A DNA stretch of 56,210 bases from an uncultured Lactobacillus sp. (GCA_937916845.1 CALFSK010000043.1:1-56210); one strand, 5' to 3'; shown: positions 15,102 through 23,839, counted from the first letter of the stretch. Notes: generated by a model from the sequence alone, not told the origin. Made by a program: numbers and translations.

Positions 15102-16919
15102 TTATTCAACCGTTACACTCTTGGCAAGGTTCCGTGGCTTATCCACGTCCAACCCCTTGGTAAGACTCGTGTAGTAGGCAAGTAATTGACCAGGCACAAC
15201 GCTAAGCAATGCCGTCAACCGTTCGTCTACGGCTGGTAACACGATCGTATCGCCATCTTTAGCCAAGCCTTCACTCACGATCGTAATCGTCTTGGCACCC
15301 CGAGCAGCAACTTCTTGTAAGTTTGACCGCGTCAACGATGCAGTGTTGGCTTGCGTAATGATCCCAATGACTGGGGTGTCCTTTTCGATTAATGCAATCG
15401 TCCCATGTTTTAATTCACCAGAAGCAAATCCTTCCGCCTGAACGTATGAAATTTCCTTCAACTTCAACGCCGTTTCCAATGAAACCGCGTAGTCTAAGCC
15501 CCGACCAATGTAGAACGCATTTGGCGTATGCAATAAATCGGCCTTAGCAATGGCTTCGAAGGACTTCTTTTCGTCAACTAACCCTTGCATCCCATTAGCA
15601 ACCAATGCCAACTGCTTCTTAACATCAAAGTTTTGCGCTGCTGGTTGGTTGTCGGCGTCACCTAACGCTTTAGCCAAAATAGCTTCCAAAGCAATCTGGG
15701 CCGTGTAAGCCTTCGTTGAGGCTACCGCGATTTCAGGACCCGCATGTAGTAACAACGTGTAGGTTGCTTCACGTGACAACGTTGAGTTAGGCACGTTAGT
15801 AATCGTCAAGCTTGGGAATTTCTGTTCGTTAACGTTCAGTAATACTTCCCGACTGTCAGCAGTTTCACCGGACTGGGTCAAGAAAATGAAGAACGGATGA
15901 TCTGACAACAATGGTTGGTTGTAGGCAAATTCAGATGAAACGTGAACTTCAGTTGGCACGTTAGCTAAGGATTCGAATAACTTCGCACCCACTAAACCAG
16001 CGTGATAACTCGTTCCGGCTGCCACGATGTATAACCGGTCAGCGGCTTTAATGGCATCCAAGAGTTCCTGATTAATAATTGGTTGACCGTCGTCATTCAA
16101 GTAAACTTGTGACAACTTACGCATCACGTTTGGTTGTTCATCAATTTCCTTCAACATATAGAAGGGATAAGTCCCCTTATCTGCTTGAGCGGCATCAATA
16201 TCAACGTGGAACGTGTCCCGTTCAACGGATTGACCCTGTTGATTAGTGATCTTGATTTCGTCTGGCTTAACCACAACGATTTCCCCATCGTGTAATTCCA
16301 TGTAATCCTTCGTTTGGTCAAGCATGGCTAAGCTGTCTGAGCAGACAACGTTAAAGCCCTTGCCAACCCCAATTAGCAGTGGGCTCTTATTTTTAGCCAC
16401 GTACAACGTATCAGGATCTTCCTTATCCATCAACAAGAATCCGTATGATGAACGGCCTAACAAGCCTAATGTCTTGCGGAAGGCATCCAGCGTGGATAAG
16501 TTTTCCTTGGTGACGAAGCGGTCAACCAATTGCACGATAACTTCGGTATCCGTTTGAGATTTGAAAGTAACGTCACTTAAATACTGACTCTTCAAATCTT
16601 GGAAGTTTTCGATCACACCGTTATGAACCAAGTAGAAACGACCATCCGCAGAAACCTGGGGATGCGCGTTTGCAACACTTGGTGCACCATGCGTTGCCCA
16701 CCGGGTGTGACCAATACCAGTTGAACCGTGTACGTTGGCCCCAACTTCTTTGCGCAAGTCGTCAATCCGGCCCTTTTCCTTAACTAAGTAATCATGGCCA
16801 TCCTGGTCATTAACATAAATACCAGCTGAATCGTAACCACGATATTCTAGTTTTTCCAAACCATTCAATAAAATTGATACTGCGCTGTCTTTACCGGTAA
16901 CTCCAACAATTCCACACAT
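15102..16919 (-). CDS. glmS: Glutamine-fructose-6-phosphate aminotransferase
   Basis: A 605-residue enzyme that makes glucosamine-6-phosphate from fructose-6-phosphate and glutamine, the first step to UDP-GlcNAc and cell wall. MCGIVGVTG gives Cys 2 as the glutaminase nucleophile after Met removal, and HTRWATHG is the expected glutaminase motif. Two SIS sugar-binding domains fill the C-terminal half, ending in DKPRNLAKSVTVE. The length is normal. The leader holds a glmS ribozyme (16945-17094) and a GntR-type site cluster, so the gene is probably controlled at both RNA and promoter level by amino-sugar supply. Confidence 0.98.
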   Translation of the reverse strand: MCGIVGVTGKDSAVSILLNGLEKLEYRGYDSAGIYVNDQDGHDYLVKEKGRIDDLRKEVGANVHGSTGIGHTRWATHGAPSVANAHPQVSADGRFYLVHNGVIENFQDLKSQYLSDVTFKSQTDTEVIVQLVDRFVTKENLSTLDAFRKTLGLLGRSSYGFLLMDKEDPDTLYVAKNKSPLLIGVGKGFNVVCSDSLAMLDQTKDYMELHDGEIVVVKPDEIKITNQQGQSVERDTFHVDIDAAQADKGTYPFYMLKEIDEQPNVMRKLSQVYLNDDGQPIINQELLDAIKAADRLYIVAAGTSYHAGLVGAKLFESLANVPTEVHVSSEFAYNQPLLSDHPFFIFLTQSGETADSREVLLNVNEQKFPSLTITNVPNSTLSREATYTLLLHAGPEIAVASTKAYTAQIALEAILAKALGDADNQPAAQNFDVKKQLALVANGMQGLVDEKKSFEAIAKADLLHTPNAFYIGRGLDYAVSLETALKLKEISYVQAEGFASGELKHGTIALIEKDTPVIGIITQANTASLTRSNLQEVAARGAKTITIVSEGLAKDGDTIVLPAVDERLTALLSVVPGQLLAYYTSLTKGLDVDKPRNLAKSVTVE

Positions 16920-16944
16920 AAAATAATCTTCCTTTACTGTTTTG

Positions 16945-17094
16945 AATTGTTTCTAGCTGCGTGGGTAAAATATCTGTCATCAGTCTCACAACTGGTTTTT
17001 GTAATTACCCTGTAGAGTGCAGTCCCTGACGTCACCCGTCGATTGTCGATAAACGTCATCCTCGTCAACTTTAAAACCTAAAGTCCTGGCGCTA
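16945..17094 (-). ncRNA. glmS ribozyme
   Basis: The minus-strand leader of glmS matches the self-cleaving glucosamine-6-phosphate ribozyme from memory of its consensus. AGCGCCAGGACTTT (17080-17093) gives the cleavage site between 17093 and 17092. ACTTT pairs with AAAGT around the loop, and AGTTGACGAGGATGACGT is the conserved core. GACGT and ACGTC enclose TTTATCGACAATCGACGGGTG, matching the P1/P2.1 arrangement. The P3 region is diverged: only a short CTG/CAG pairing is seen. GGGTAA and TTACCC, about 50 nt apart, close a distal arm. Binding of GlcN6P would trigger cleavage and mRNA decay. Confidence 0.93.
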
Positions 17095-17104
17095 TTCCAA
17101 TTGA

Positions 17105-17237
17105 ACCAATTAAAAATTGGTCTAGTCTATCCTCCCATTGGTATATTTCCTAGAAACAAGTTAACTTTAACTTTGTAAGGGCTAATTGTCAATAATAATT
17201 TGCATTGGTATATACGTTAGTTCATCCATATACCAAT
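17105..17237 (-). promoter_or_regulatory. Cluster of GntR-type half-sites in the glmS promoter region
   Basis: ATTGGTATAT occurs at 17137-17146 and 17204-17213, its reverse complement ATATACCAAT at 17228-17237, and ACCAAT/ATTGGT at 17105-17121, followed by TCTAG. These resemble half-sites of HutC/GntR-type amino-sugar regulators (NagR/YvoA/DasR; core TGGTCTAGACCA). They lie both upstream and downstream of the promoter at 17164-17192. Confidence 0.55.
17164..17192 (-). promoter_or_regulatory. glmS promoter
   Basis: On the minus strand TTGACA (17187-17192) and TAAAGT (17164-17169) are separated by 17 nt. Transcription would start near 17157, about 64 nt before the ribozyme cleavage site. Confidence 0.8.
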
Positions 17238-17408
17238 TAAATTACTTATATTTCAAGGCTGGTCCCCCCTTCAACAAATTTTTGATATTTGTCCATCTAA
17301 AATAAACGGTTTAAACAGGCGCTCGCCATCCAAAAACTTTCGATTTCACATTTAAGTTCTTACATATAAACATAAAAATATAATCCTATTTATTTTTAAA
17401 AAGCGATT

Positions 17409-17465
17409 GTTATCAATTAATATGAAGACTATTGATGAATTTAAACTAATGGTTATCATTAATAT
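17409..17465 (+). promoter_or_regulatory. Direct repeats upstream of the surface-protein promoter
   Basis: GTTATCAATTAATAT (17409-17423) and GTTATCATTAATAT (17452-17465) start 43 bp apart, about four helical turns, ending at the -35 box. They could be activator or repressor sites; the regulator is unknown. Confidence 0.4.
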
Positions 17466-17493
17466 TGACATTGAAATAGCACTTATATATGAT
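17465..17493 (+). promoter_or_regulatory. Promoter of the LPQTDE surface protein
   Basis: TTGACA (17465-17470), a 17-nt spacer and TATGAT (17488-17493) give a near-consensus sigma-A promoter about 130 nt upstream of the chosen start. Confidence 0.78.
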
Positions 17494-17509
17494 TATGTTG
17501 ATAAGATAT

Positions 17510-17533
17510 GTGAACGTAATCACACGTGTTCAC
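17510..17533 (+). promoter_or_regulatory. Inverted repeat at the surface-protein transcription start
   Basis: GTGAAC-N12-GTTCAC begins 16 nt after the -10 box and contains a central ACACGTGT palindrome. The position fits an operator or 5' UTR hairpin. Confidence 0.45.
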
Positions 17534-17620
17534 ACTCCTTCTGATAGAAAGGCGGTTTTACCCCACACTTTAACGATGACCTGTAGCTAGATGCCCACCC
17601 AACAAGCGAGGTGTATTGAC

Positions 17621-19441
17621 ATGCAACGACAAATTGATCAAACCTACTGGACTGCAGCTCGGCACGTCTTCCGAATCTTGGTAGCGACGTTCGCCTTTGC
17701 TAGCGGAATCAGCTTAATGCCAGCCACCGTACTTGCCACTGACAGTTCTGAACAACCAGCAACGGAACAAGTACAGCCCTCGACTGAACGACCGACCATT
17801 CCAAGTGGCGGCACGGTCTATGTGGACCACCCCAACTTGCAAAACGTTTTAGGCGTTGCGTCGCAATTTCACATCTTTGCCCGATCGGCGGAACTCAAAA
17901 CGCACACTGCGGGTAACTTAGCCGTTCAAAAACTAACTGGTCACGTTGACTTTGGGACAACCAATAAGCTCGAACTGTTGGACCGCGACATTACCTACTT
18001 GCAAACCATCGAAAAAATCGCCAATAGTTCATTTATTTCTGCAGGACCAATTCGATGTAATAAAGTGATTTTCGGGGAAAACATCACCATCGATACGAGT
18101 AACCCTCAAGGCCCCCTAATCAACGGTGTCATTATTGACCACTTAGTTACAGATGAGGTTTATCAAGATCAACCTGGGCAAGTCTACCTTGATTTTGACG
18201 CCGAATTTGCGTCCTTATCGCAGCTGAATCTCACGCTCAGCCCAACGTCCCCACAGGCGCAGTTTAGCAACGCCAACTTCACGGACGAAAACAACCGGAT
18301 CATTGACGTGTCAAAACTCGGCTCCGTAAATGGTCAAATCGTGATCAACTTAGCGCCAGAAGTGCTTAGCTTATCACGGCCGCTGATTATCAAAGGTTTA
18401 TCAGATACCCCCAACGGCCCCACCGTCATCTTCAACGTTGATACCGGCGCTGCGGACTACGTCGTGAATAGTCCCATCAAGATTAGCTACCAAGATGGCA
18501 CGGAACGAAATAATAAGGACGCTGACGACTTTGGTGACAACCACTTGCTTTGGAATTTCCATAATGGTCAGCAGGCCGTGACGGGCACCCTGACCGTCAA
18601 CGCCACTTCGCAGGGAAGCGTCTTACTCCCACACGGAAATTTAGTTGCTAATCAAAACATGGACGGTAACCTAGTCGCCAACAACGTTTTGATTCAAGCT
18701 GAAAGCCATCGTTGGGACCTTCAGGATAATTCAGGCGATGAGCAAGAACCAGAACCTGAAGAGGAAGACGAAGAAGAAGAAACTATTACTGAACCGGATC
18801 CTGAGGAAGAGGACGAAGAGACCATTACTGAACCGGATCCCGAGGAAGAAGATGAAGAAACCGTTACTGAACCGGATCCCGAGGATAAGGACAAAGAAGC
18901 CATTACTGAACCAGATCCCGAAAAAGAAGACTTAGTAACGCCAGAAACACCTGCTCCGGAAAAAGAAACAACTAAAGAACCAGACGAATCAACCCCAGAA
19001 AAGGAAAAAGCTGTGACCAAAACTGAATCAAAAACAGCGGATAAAAGCCTAGATGCGCCAGCTAAACGAACCCAAAACACAACGACAATCAAGGCGTCGG
19101 ATCAACCAGCTACCTTAACGCCGGTTAGCGACGACCCAGCAGTCGAACAGCTTGACACTGCTCTTACGCAATCACTAGCTCAGTCGACTAACCGTAACGG
19201 TGCGAGTCCAGCCTTAAAGACCCTCGACCGTCACATCCAACAAGCACAGGCCGCCAATGACCCGGTGCGTGCGACCCAGCTTGCCACCGTCCGGTCACGC
19301 GGTCTAGCAGCGGCTAACTTACAACGGTTACCACAGACCGATGAACGAGATTCAATCGTGCTGACAATCATCGGACTCTGCCTGACCCTCGTTGCTCTTG
19401 GAATCGGCTGGTTCCATCATCGCCGAACACGCGCTAATTAA
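17621..19441 (+). CDS. LPQTDE-anchored surface protein, choice-of-anchor A type
   Basis: A 606-residue secreted protein. A basic N terminus and a hydrophobic stretch (about 14-38, VATFAFASGISLMPATVLA) form the signal peptide. Residues of about 60-360 look like a choice-of-anchor A adhesion domain: HIFARSAELKTHTAGNLAVQ near the start, and the typical end LPHGNLVANQNMDGNLVANN and HRWDL. Then come acidic tandem repeats (about 376-435), a Lys/Thr/Pro-rich linker and, at about 570, LPQTDE, the plantarum-type sortase motif, with a membrane helix and HHRRTR tail. I chose ATG 17621 (CGAGGTG 7 nt upstream) over ATG 17591, which has no ribosome site. Confidence 0.85.
   Translation: MQRQIDQTYWTAARHVFRILVATFAFASGISLMPATVLATDSSEQPATEQVQPSTERPTIPSGGTVYVDHPNLQNVLGVASQFHIFARSAELKTHTAGNLAVQKLTGHVDFGTTNKLELLDRDITYLQTIEKIANSSFISAGPIRCNKVIFGENITIDTSNPQGPLINGVIIDHLVTDEVYQDQPGQVYLDFDAEFASLSQLNLTLSPTSPQAQFSNANFTDENNRIIDVSKLGSVNGQIVINLAPEVLSLSRPLIIKGLSDTPNGPTVIFNVDTGAADYVVNSPIKISYQDGTERNNKDADDFGDNHLLWNFHNGQQAVTGTLTVNATSQGSVLLPHGNLVANQNMDGNLVANNVLIQAESHRWDLQDNSGDEQEPEPEEEDEEEETITEPDPEEEDEETITEPDPEEEDEETVTEPDPEDKDKEAITEPDPEKEDLVTPETPAPEKETTKEPDESTPEKEKAVTKTESKTADKSLDAPAKRTQNTTTIKASDQPATLTPVSDDPAVEQLDTALTQSLAQSTNRNGASPALKTLDRHIQQAQAANDPVRATQLATVRSRGLAAANLQRLPQTDERDSIVLTIIGLCLTLVALGIGWFHHRRTRAN
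18746..18930 (+). repeat. Acidic tandem repeats in the surface protein
   Basis: A 45-bp first unit (18746-18790) is followed by 39-bp units at 18791, 18830 and 18869 and a partial one at 18908. They encode EPDPEEEDEETIT-like 13-residue repeats, a wall-spanning stalk. Near-identical units suggest copy number can vary. Confidence 0.9.
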
Positions 19442-19449
19442 CATCTAAA

Positions 19450-19527
19450 GTTTGACACTGATGATGCTTTTCAGTCTTATACTCCGGCTAGTCCCACACC
19501 GCATGTCATTATGTGTCAATCAGAATC
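19450..19527 (+). repeat. Structured intergenic repeat, decayed copy D
   Basis: Only the two ends of the 3' domain of the repeat family remain. TTGACACTGATGATGC near 19452 matches the left arm of the terminal stem, and GTCCCACACCGCATGTCAT with GTGTCAATCAGAAT (19491-19526) matches the right end. TTGACAC (19452-19458) still pairs with GTGTCAA (19513-19519), although both arms differ from copy B. The inside is deleted. Confidence 0.7.
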
Positions 19528-19593
19528 CATTAAATATAAAAATTGCCGCCCAACAGAATTCTGTCAGGCGGCAATTTTTATATTTAACGGATT
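19525..19593. terminator. Bidirectional terminator
   Basis: A long stem (19525-19550 with 19567-19593), with GCCGCC/GGCGGC at its top and A/T arms, lies between the surface-protein gene and the convergent glmM. Confidence 0.92.
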
Positions 19594-19605
19594 CAAACTA
19601 AGTAA

Positions 19606-20961
19606 CTAGTCGACCCCAACTTCGGTTTTAACCACGTCAACGATACGGTCAACGTAAGCGCCAACCAATTCTTCGGTCTTGGCTTCTGCCATGACCCGAA
19701 GTAAATCTTGGGTCCCTGAAGGGCGTACTAAGACGCGACCTTCACCGGCCATTTCCGTTTCAACTTCTTTGATGATGCTTTGGATCTTTTCGTTATTCAA
19801 AGCAGCTTTCTTATCTTGAACCTTAACGTTAACTAATTTTTGTGGATAAGTGGTTACTTCCCCAGCTAATTCAGATAACTTCTTACCAGTTTCTTTCATC
19901 ACGTGTAAGAGTTGAATCCCAGTTAACATCCCGTCACCGGTCGTGTTGAAATCAAGGAAGACCACGTGGCCAGATTGTTCGCCACCAAGGTTAAAGCCGT
20001 CTTTCAACATTTCTTCAACCACGTAACGGTCCCCAACTTGGGTCTTTTCACTGTGTAAACCGGCAGTTTCTAAGGCTTTGTATAAACCGATGTTACTCAT
20101 AACGGTCGTTACAACGGTGTCCTTCTTCAACTTGCCGCGTTCGCTGAGGAACTTCCCACAGATATACATGATCTTATCGCCATCGATAATGTTTCCTAAT
20201 TCATCAACTGCGATACACCGGTCTCCGTCACCGTCAAAAGCTAACCCAACTTGGGCGCCCTTTTCAACAACGAACTTAGATAAAGCTTCGGGATGGGTTG
20301 AACCCACGCCCTTGTTGATGTTTAAACCGTCTGGTGAAGTTGCCATCGTTTCAAAGTCCACGTTTAAGTCGGCAAAGATCCGTGAAACTAAGTTACTCGT
20401 AGAGCCGTTCGCACCGTCAACGGCCAAATGAATCCCACTCAAGTCGTCTGGAATGGTTTGTTCCAAGAATTGGGAATACTTCAAGTTACCTTCTGGGAAG
20501 TCGGCAACCGTCCCTAACCCTTCGGCAGCTGGCCGTGGTAAGTCATCAGTTGGTTGTTCAAGTAACGCTTCAATTTCTTCTTCCTTCGCGTCTGACAACT
20601 TGAAGCCGTCACCACCAAAGAATTTAATCCCATTATCTTCAACCGGGTTATGGGAGGCAGAAATCATGACCCCGGCGTCGGCGTCTTGAATCCGAACTAA
20701 GTAAGCCACTCCGGGCGTTGTAATCACGCCTAAGCGCAATACTTCGATCCCTGCGGATAATAGTCCAGCAACTAACGCTTCTTCTAACATCTGCCCAGAA
20801 ATCCGTGTATCACGGGCAACTAAAACGCGTGGTTGGCTGTCCTTATTTTCAGCGTGTTCAGTTAACACGTAGCCGCCTGCACGGCCTAAACGAAAAGCTA
20901 ATTCAGGAGTTAAACCTGAGTTTGCAATTCCACGAACCCCATCAGTACCAAAATATTTCAT
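19606..20961 (-). CDS. glmM: Phosphoglucosamine mutase
   Basis: A 451-residue enzyme converting glucosamine-6-phosphate to glucosamine-1-phosphate for UDP-GlcNAc. [11 protein letters not shown] starts the protein, ISASHNP (100-106) carries the active phosphoserine (Ser 103), DGDGDR binds Mg2+ and [11 protein letters not shown] is the C-terminal phosphate site. The length is typical. It is the third gene of the conserved cdaA-cdaR-glmM operon, 26 bp after cdaR, which ties wall precursor supply to c-di-AMP; CdaA and GlmM are known to interact in relatives. Confidence 0.98.
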   Translation of the reverse strand: MKYFGTDGVRGIANSGLTPELAFRLGRAGGYVLTEHAENKDSQPRVLVARDTRISGQMLEEALVAGLLSAGIEVLRLGVITTPGVAYLVRIQDADAGVMISASHNPVEDNGIKFFGGDGFKLSDAKEEEIEALLEQPTDDLPRPAAEGLGTVADFPEGNLKYSQFLEQTIPDDLSGIHLAVDGANGSTSNLVSRIFADLNVDFETMATSPDGLNINKGVGSTHPEALSKFVVEKGAQVGLAFDGDGDRCIAVDELGNIIDGDKIMYICGKFLSERGKLKKDTVVTTVMSNIGLYKALETAGLHSEKTQVGDRYVVEEMLKDGFNLGGEQSGHVVFLDFNTTGDGMLTGIQLLHVMKETGKKLSELAGEVTTYPQKLVNVKVQDKKAALNNEKIQSIIKEVETEMAGEGRVLVRPSGTQDLLRVMAEAKTEELVGAYVDRIVDVVKTEVGVD

Positions 20962-20987
20962 TGTTAATTTACCTCATTTCAGAATAA

Positions 20988-21965
20988 TCAGTTACTTTTA
21001 ACTGTAATTTTAACTTTAATGGACGTTGGACTAACCGATGAAATGTCATCTTCATCGTCCGTTGAAACCTTAACCGTCTTTTCCGTATTCGACGTCACGT
21101 CTGAGACGTCGACATCGACTGGCAACGACGACAACTTGGCTAACGCCGCCTTAGTCCCCGTGACGGTCACCGACTTCGTATCCGTTGAGAACGAATAACT
21201 GGTGTCCGCCGACGTCTTACCGCTGGCCTTCAAATCAACCGGCACGTCTTTCGTCGTCGCCGCCTGCTTGATTGGAATATAAACCGAAGTCGTTGATGGT
21301 GTTAAGACGACGTTTAACGTCTGCCCATTAGCATCTAAGGCCTCAATCATTGCCTGTTGGTTCACCGATTTTTGCAAATTCTTCACGGTATTCACGACCG
21401 CAACGACCTTCGCAACCCGGCTAACCTCACTAACGGCCCCAGTCACTTTAACGGACGAAGTTCCTAACCGGGCACTCCCAGCTTCATATCCCGCCGCGAC
21501 GTTGGCCTTGTTAAAGTCAGCGCGGACTTTATACGTCGCCGTTCGTCGGGGCTGAATATTAATATGGATATATTTCTGATTCAACGAATAGCTAAGTTCC
21601 TTATTAAGACCATCAACTTGAACTTTGACGCTATGACGTCCTACTGATAAATCAGATAAGTTAGCATATACCTTAAAATTCTGGGTGTTCGCGGTCGTCG
21701 TCACTAACGCTGCCGGCCCCTCGATCGTTACTTTAACGTTTTCTGGGTAGCCGGTCACAAAATACTTGGTGCTGTTGACGTTTAGTTCCAACGGCGCGTT
21801 AATCGTCACTTTTCGATTCGAAGTTAACGTGGTCTTGGACGAGCTATTCGTTAAAATGCTCGTATTATGAGAAGACTTTAGCGAGTTAACGTATGCAAAT
21901 AGAACTAAGGCACAAACTAACGCTAATAGGCGCATTGCCCAGGCACTATCCATGAATTTTTTCAT
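20988..21965 (-). CDS. cdaR: CdaA regulator, YbbR-domain protein
   Basis: A 325-residue membrane-anchored protein with one N-terminal helix (about 9-27, AMRLLALVCALVLFAYVNSL) and an extracellular part of repeated YbbR beta domains (about 50-320, Val/Thr/Lys-rich, ending VSPTSIKVKITV). YbbR proteins bind and modulate the diadenylate cyclase CdaA. The ATG overlaps the cdaA stop by 4 bp, so translation is coupled. Confidence 0.93.
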   Translation of the reverse strand: MKKFMDSAWAMRLLALVCALVLFAYVNSLKSSHNTSILTNSSSKTTLTSNRKVTINAPLELNVNSTKYFVTGYPENVKVTIEGPAALVTTTANTQNFKVYANLSDLSVGRHSVKVQVDGLNKELSYSLNQKYIHINIQPRRTATYKVRADFNKANVAAGYEAGSARLGTSSVKVTGAVSEVSRVAKVVAVVNTVKNLQKSVNQQAMIEALDANGQTLNVVLTPSTTSVYIPIKQAATTKDVPVDLKASGKTSADTSYSFSTDTKSVTVTGTKAALAKLSSLPVDVDVSDVTSNTEKTVKVSTDDEDDISSVSPTSIKVKITVKSN

Positions 21966-22804
21966 TTACGAGGACCCCCTCCGAAAATGCGTGCAAACCA
22001 ATTTTGAATCGCATTTTGATGAGTTTGATCTTCTGGTGTCAGCAAGACTTGACGGAAATAACGCAAATAATTTTCACGCGTCATCCCCCGCATCAATTCG
22101 TTATCCTTCGTGAGCGAAACCTCACCAGTTTCCTCAGAAATAACGATCGTCAAGGCGTCCGTTACTTCACTGATACCCACGGCAGCCCGGTGACGCGTTC
22201 CTAATTCTTTGGGAATGAGATTACTTTCCGATAACGGCAAATAAGCTGCAGCCACCTTAATTTGATTATCTTGGATAATCACCGCCCCGTCGTGTAACGG
22301 GGTATTCGGGATAAAAATGTTGATCAGTAATTCGCCGGTGATATCTGCATCAAGGGCAATCCCAGTCTCAATATAATCTTCCAACCCAGTATCCAGCTTA
22401 ATGGACATCAGGGCCCCAATTCGACGCTTAGCCATGTATTGAATGGCTTTATCCAATTCGGTAATCATCCGTTCTTCGTCTTCATTTTGACGCTTGCCAC
22501 GCATAAAAATCGAACCACGTCCTAAGTGTTCCAATCCCCGCCGAATTTCGGGCTGGAAAATAATGACGATTGCAATAACGGCCCAATTAATGATTTGGTC
22601 CATGATCCATGAAACCGTATCAAGGCCGATAAATACACTCACAGCCTTAACGATCGCAATAACAACGATTCCCCGGAAGAGTTGAACGGCCTTGGTTCCC
22701 CGCAGCAATACGATCAACTCATAAATCACAAACCAGACCGCAAGAATGTCAAGGAGCCGGACAAAGTTTTGCACTGTCAATAGAGCGCCCCAGTTGAAGT
22801 TCAT
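21962..22804 (-). CDS. cdaA: Diadenylate cyclase
   Basis: A 280-residue membrane enzyme that joins two ATP into cyclic di-AMP, the messenger for potassium and osmotic homeostasis. Three N-terminal membrane helices (about 8-83) precede a DAC domain with the hallmark DGA (172-174) and RHR (204-206). The ATG follows an AGGAGGAGG site. First gene of cdaA-cdaR-glmM. Confidence 0.98.
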   Translation of the reverse strand: MNFNWGALLTVQNFVRLLDILAVWFVIYELIVLLRGTKAVQLFRGIVVIAIVKAVSVFIGLDTVSWIMDQIINWAVIAIVIIFQPEIRRGLEHLGRGSIFMRGKRQNEDEERMITELDKAIQYMAKRRIGALMSIKLDTGLEDYIETGIALDADITGELLINIFIPNTPLHDGAVIIQDNQIKVAAAYLPLSESNLIPKELGTRHRAAVGISEVTDALTIVISEETGEVSLTKDNELMRGMTRENYLRYFRQVLLTPEDQTHQNAIQNWFARIFGGGPRK

Positions 22805-22838
22805 GATCCTCCTCCTTATGAAAATTATTTACTTTCAC

Positions 22839-22844
22839 ATTATA
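22839..22844 (-). promoter_or_regulatory. Extended -10 promoter of cdaA-cdaR-glmM
   Basis: On the minus strand a perfect TATAAT is preceded by TGC (extended -10), 34 nt upstream of the cdaA ATG. No good -35 is visible, which extended -10 promoters can tolerate. Confidence 0.65.
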
Positions 22845-22987
22845 GCACGGCATTCACCCTCACGTTGCCTGATTTCAAACAAGAGCGGGAATTCGATTAT
22901 ATTTTGAATTAATATTAATTAGGCAGTTATTTAATATAGTTTGTTTAATATTTCTGTTAAAATTAAGGATGAAAGCGTGGTGATCAA

Positions 22988-23638
22988 ATGACTAGAACTC
23001 AGCGCTGGCTGATTCGGTTAGTTTACTGGACCTTTATCGGTTTTGCAGCGCTTGAATTGCATAACTCTTTTCGCTTCTTACTGTTAAATACTGTTTTGGC
23101 TTACGTTCCGATTGAACTCAGTTTTTGGTTGACCAAGCGGCGGAGTAACTGGACCTTCTGGGTACTTGGCGTCATTTGGTTACTATTCTATCCCAACGCC
23201 CCATACCTGATGACGGACCTATTCCATCTCAGTCTGTTACACCCGTACGGCGTCAACGGTATGCTCCGGTTCAACCTTGAGATGTGGCGTGAATTCGCCT
23301 ATCTCATCGGACCAATGATGGTCTCCATCATTGTCGGAACTTGGGGTGTTGACCAAATCGCACAGGAATGTACTCGCCGGTTGCACCTCACTAAGTTACC
23401 AGTTAGTCGTGAAGGCATTAGCATGGTCCTCTTCCTGTTTGCAAGCATCGGCGTTTACGTCGGTCGTTTCTTACGCTTGCATTCGATTTACCTACTAATT
23501 ACACCCCAGTACATCGTGGATCAATTAGTCGGTATGTGGTCCCTTAAGATGCTCGCATTCGTACTGATTATGTGGTGCTTACAACTATTAATATACGCAA
23601 CGTGGCGCTTTACTAGCGTTACGACTAATCAAAAATAA
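22988..23638 (+). CDS. DUF1361 membrane protein
   Basis: A 216-residue integral membrane protein with six or seven helices. WLLFYPNAPYLMTDLFHL is the diagnostic DUF1361 motif. The function of this family is unknown. It is alone on the plus strand, divergent from cdaA and followed by a strong terminator. Confidence 0.88.
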   Translation: MTRTQRWLIRLVYWTFIGFAALELHNSFRFLLLNTVLAYVPIELSFWLTKRRSNWTFWVLGVIWLLFYPNAPYLMTDLFHLSLLHPYGVNGMLRFNLEMWREFAYLIGPMMVSIIVGTWGVDQIAQECTRRLHLTKLPVSREGISMVLFLFASIGVYVGRFLRLHSIYLLITPQYIVDQLVGMWSLKMLAFVLIMWCLQLLIYATWRFTSVTTNQK

Positions 23639-23656
23639 GTGTGAGACAAAATTCAA

Positions 23657-23695
23657 AAAGCCATTCCGAAATAGTTGATATTTCGGAATGGCTTT
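23657..23695. terminator. Bidirectional terminator
   Basis: A perfect 17-bp stem (23657-23673 with 23679-23695) with a 5-nt loop and T-rich tail follows the DUF1361 gene. Confidence 0.9.
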
Positions 23696-23716
23696 CCTTT
23701 TTACTATGGTCGAAAC

Positions 23717-23829
23717 GTGGGACAAAAGGCAATTTGTTCCGCTTAACTCAAAATCAGCGACCATTCCAAACCCAGGAATAATCGCTGATTTTACGTTAAT
23801 GCTCACAAACTGACCGCCTTTTGTCCCAC
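23717..23829 (-). repeat. Nested inverted repeat, GTGGGACAAAAGGC type
   Basis: GTGGGACAAAAGGC (23717-23730) pairs perfectly with 23816-23829, and inside it AAAATCAGCGA (23750-23760) pairs with 23782-23792. From memory, similar GTGGGACAAAA boxes recur between genes of lactobacilli and enterococci. It sits directly after the MarR gene on the minus strand and may act as its terminator. Confidence 0.7.
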
Positions 23830-23839
23830 TCTAATTGAC

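Noticed and set aside
17440..17466. A Fur-like box (TAATGGTTATCATTA)
   Set aside because: It fits only part of the 7-1-7 pattern, and the adjacent direct repeat explains the same bases better.
18721..19092. A 123-codon minus-strand frame rich in Ser and Val
   Set aside because: It is the antisense of the acidic repeats of the surface protein and has no ribosome site.
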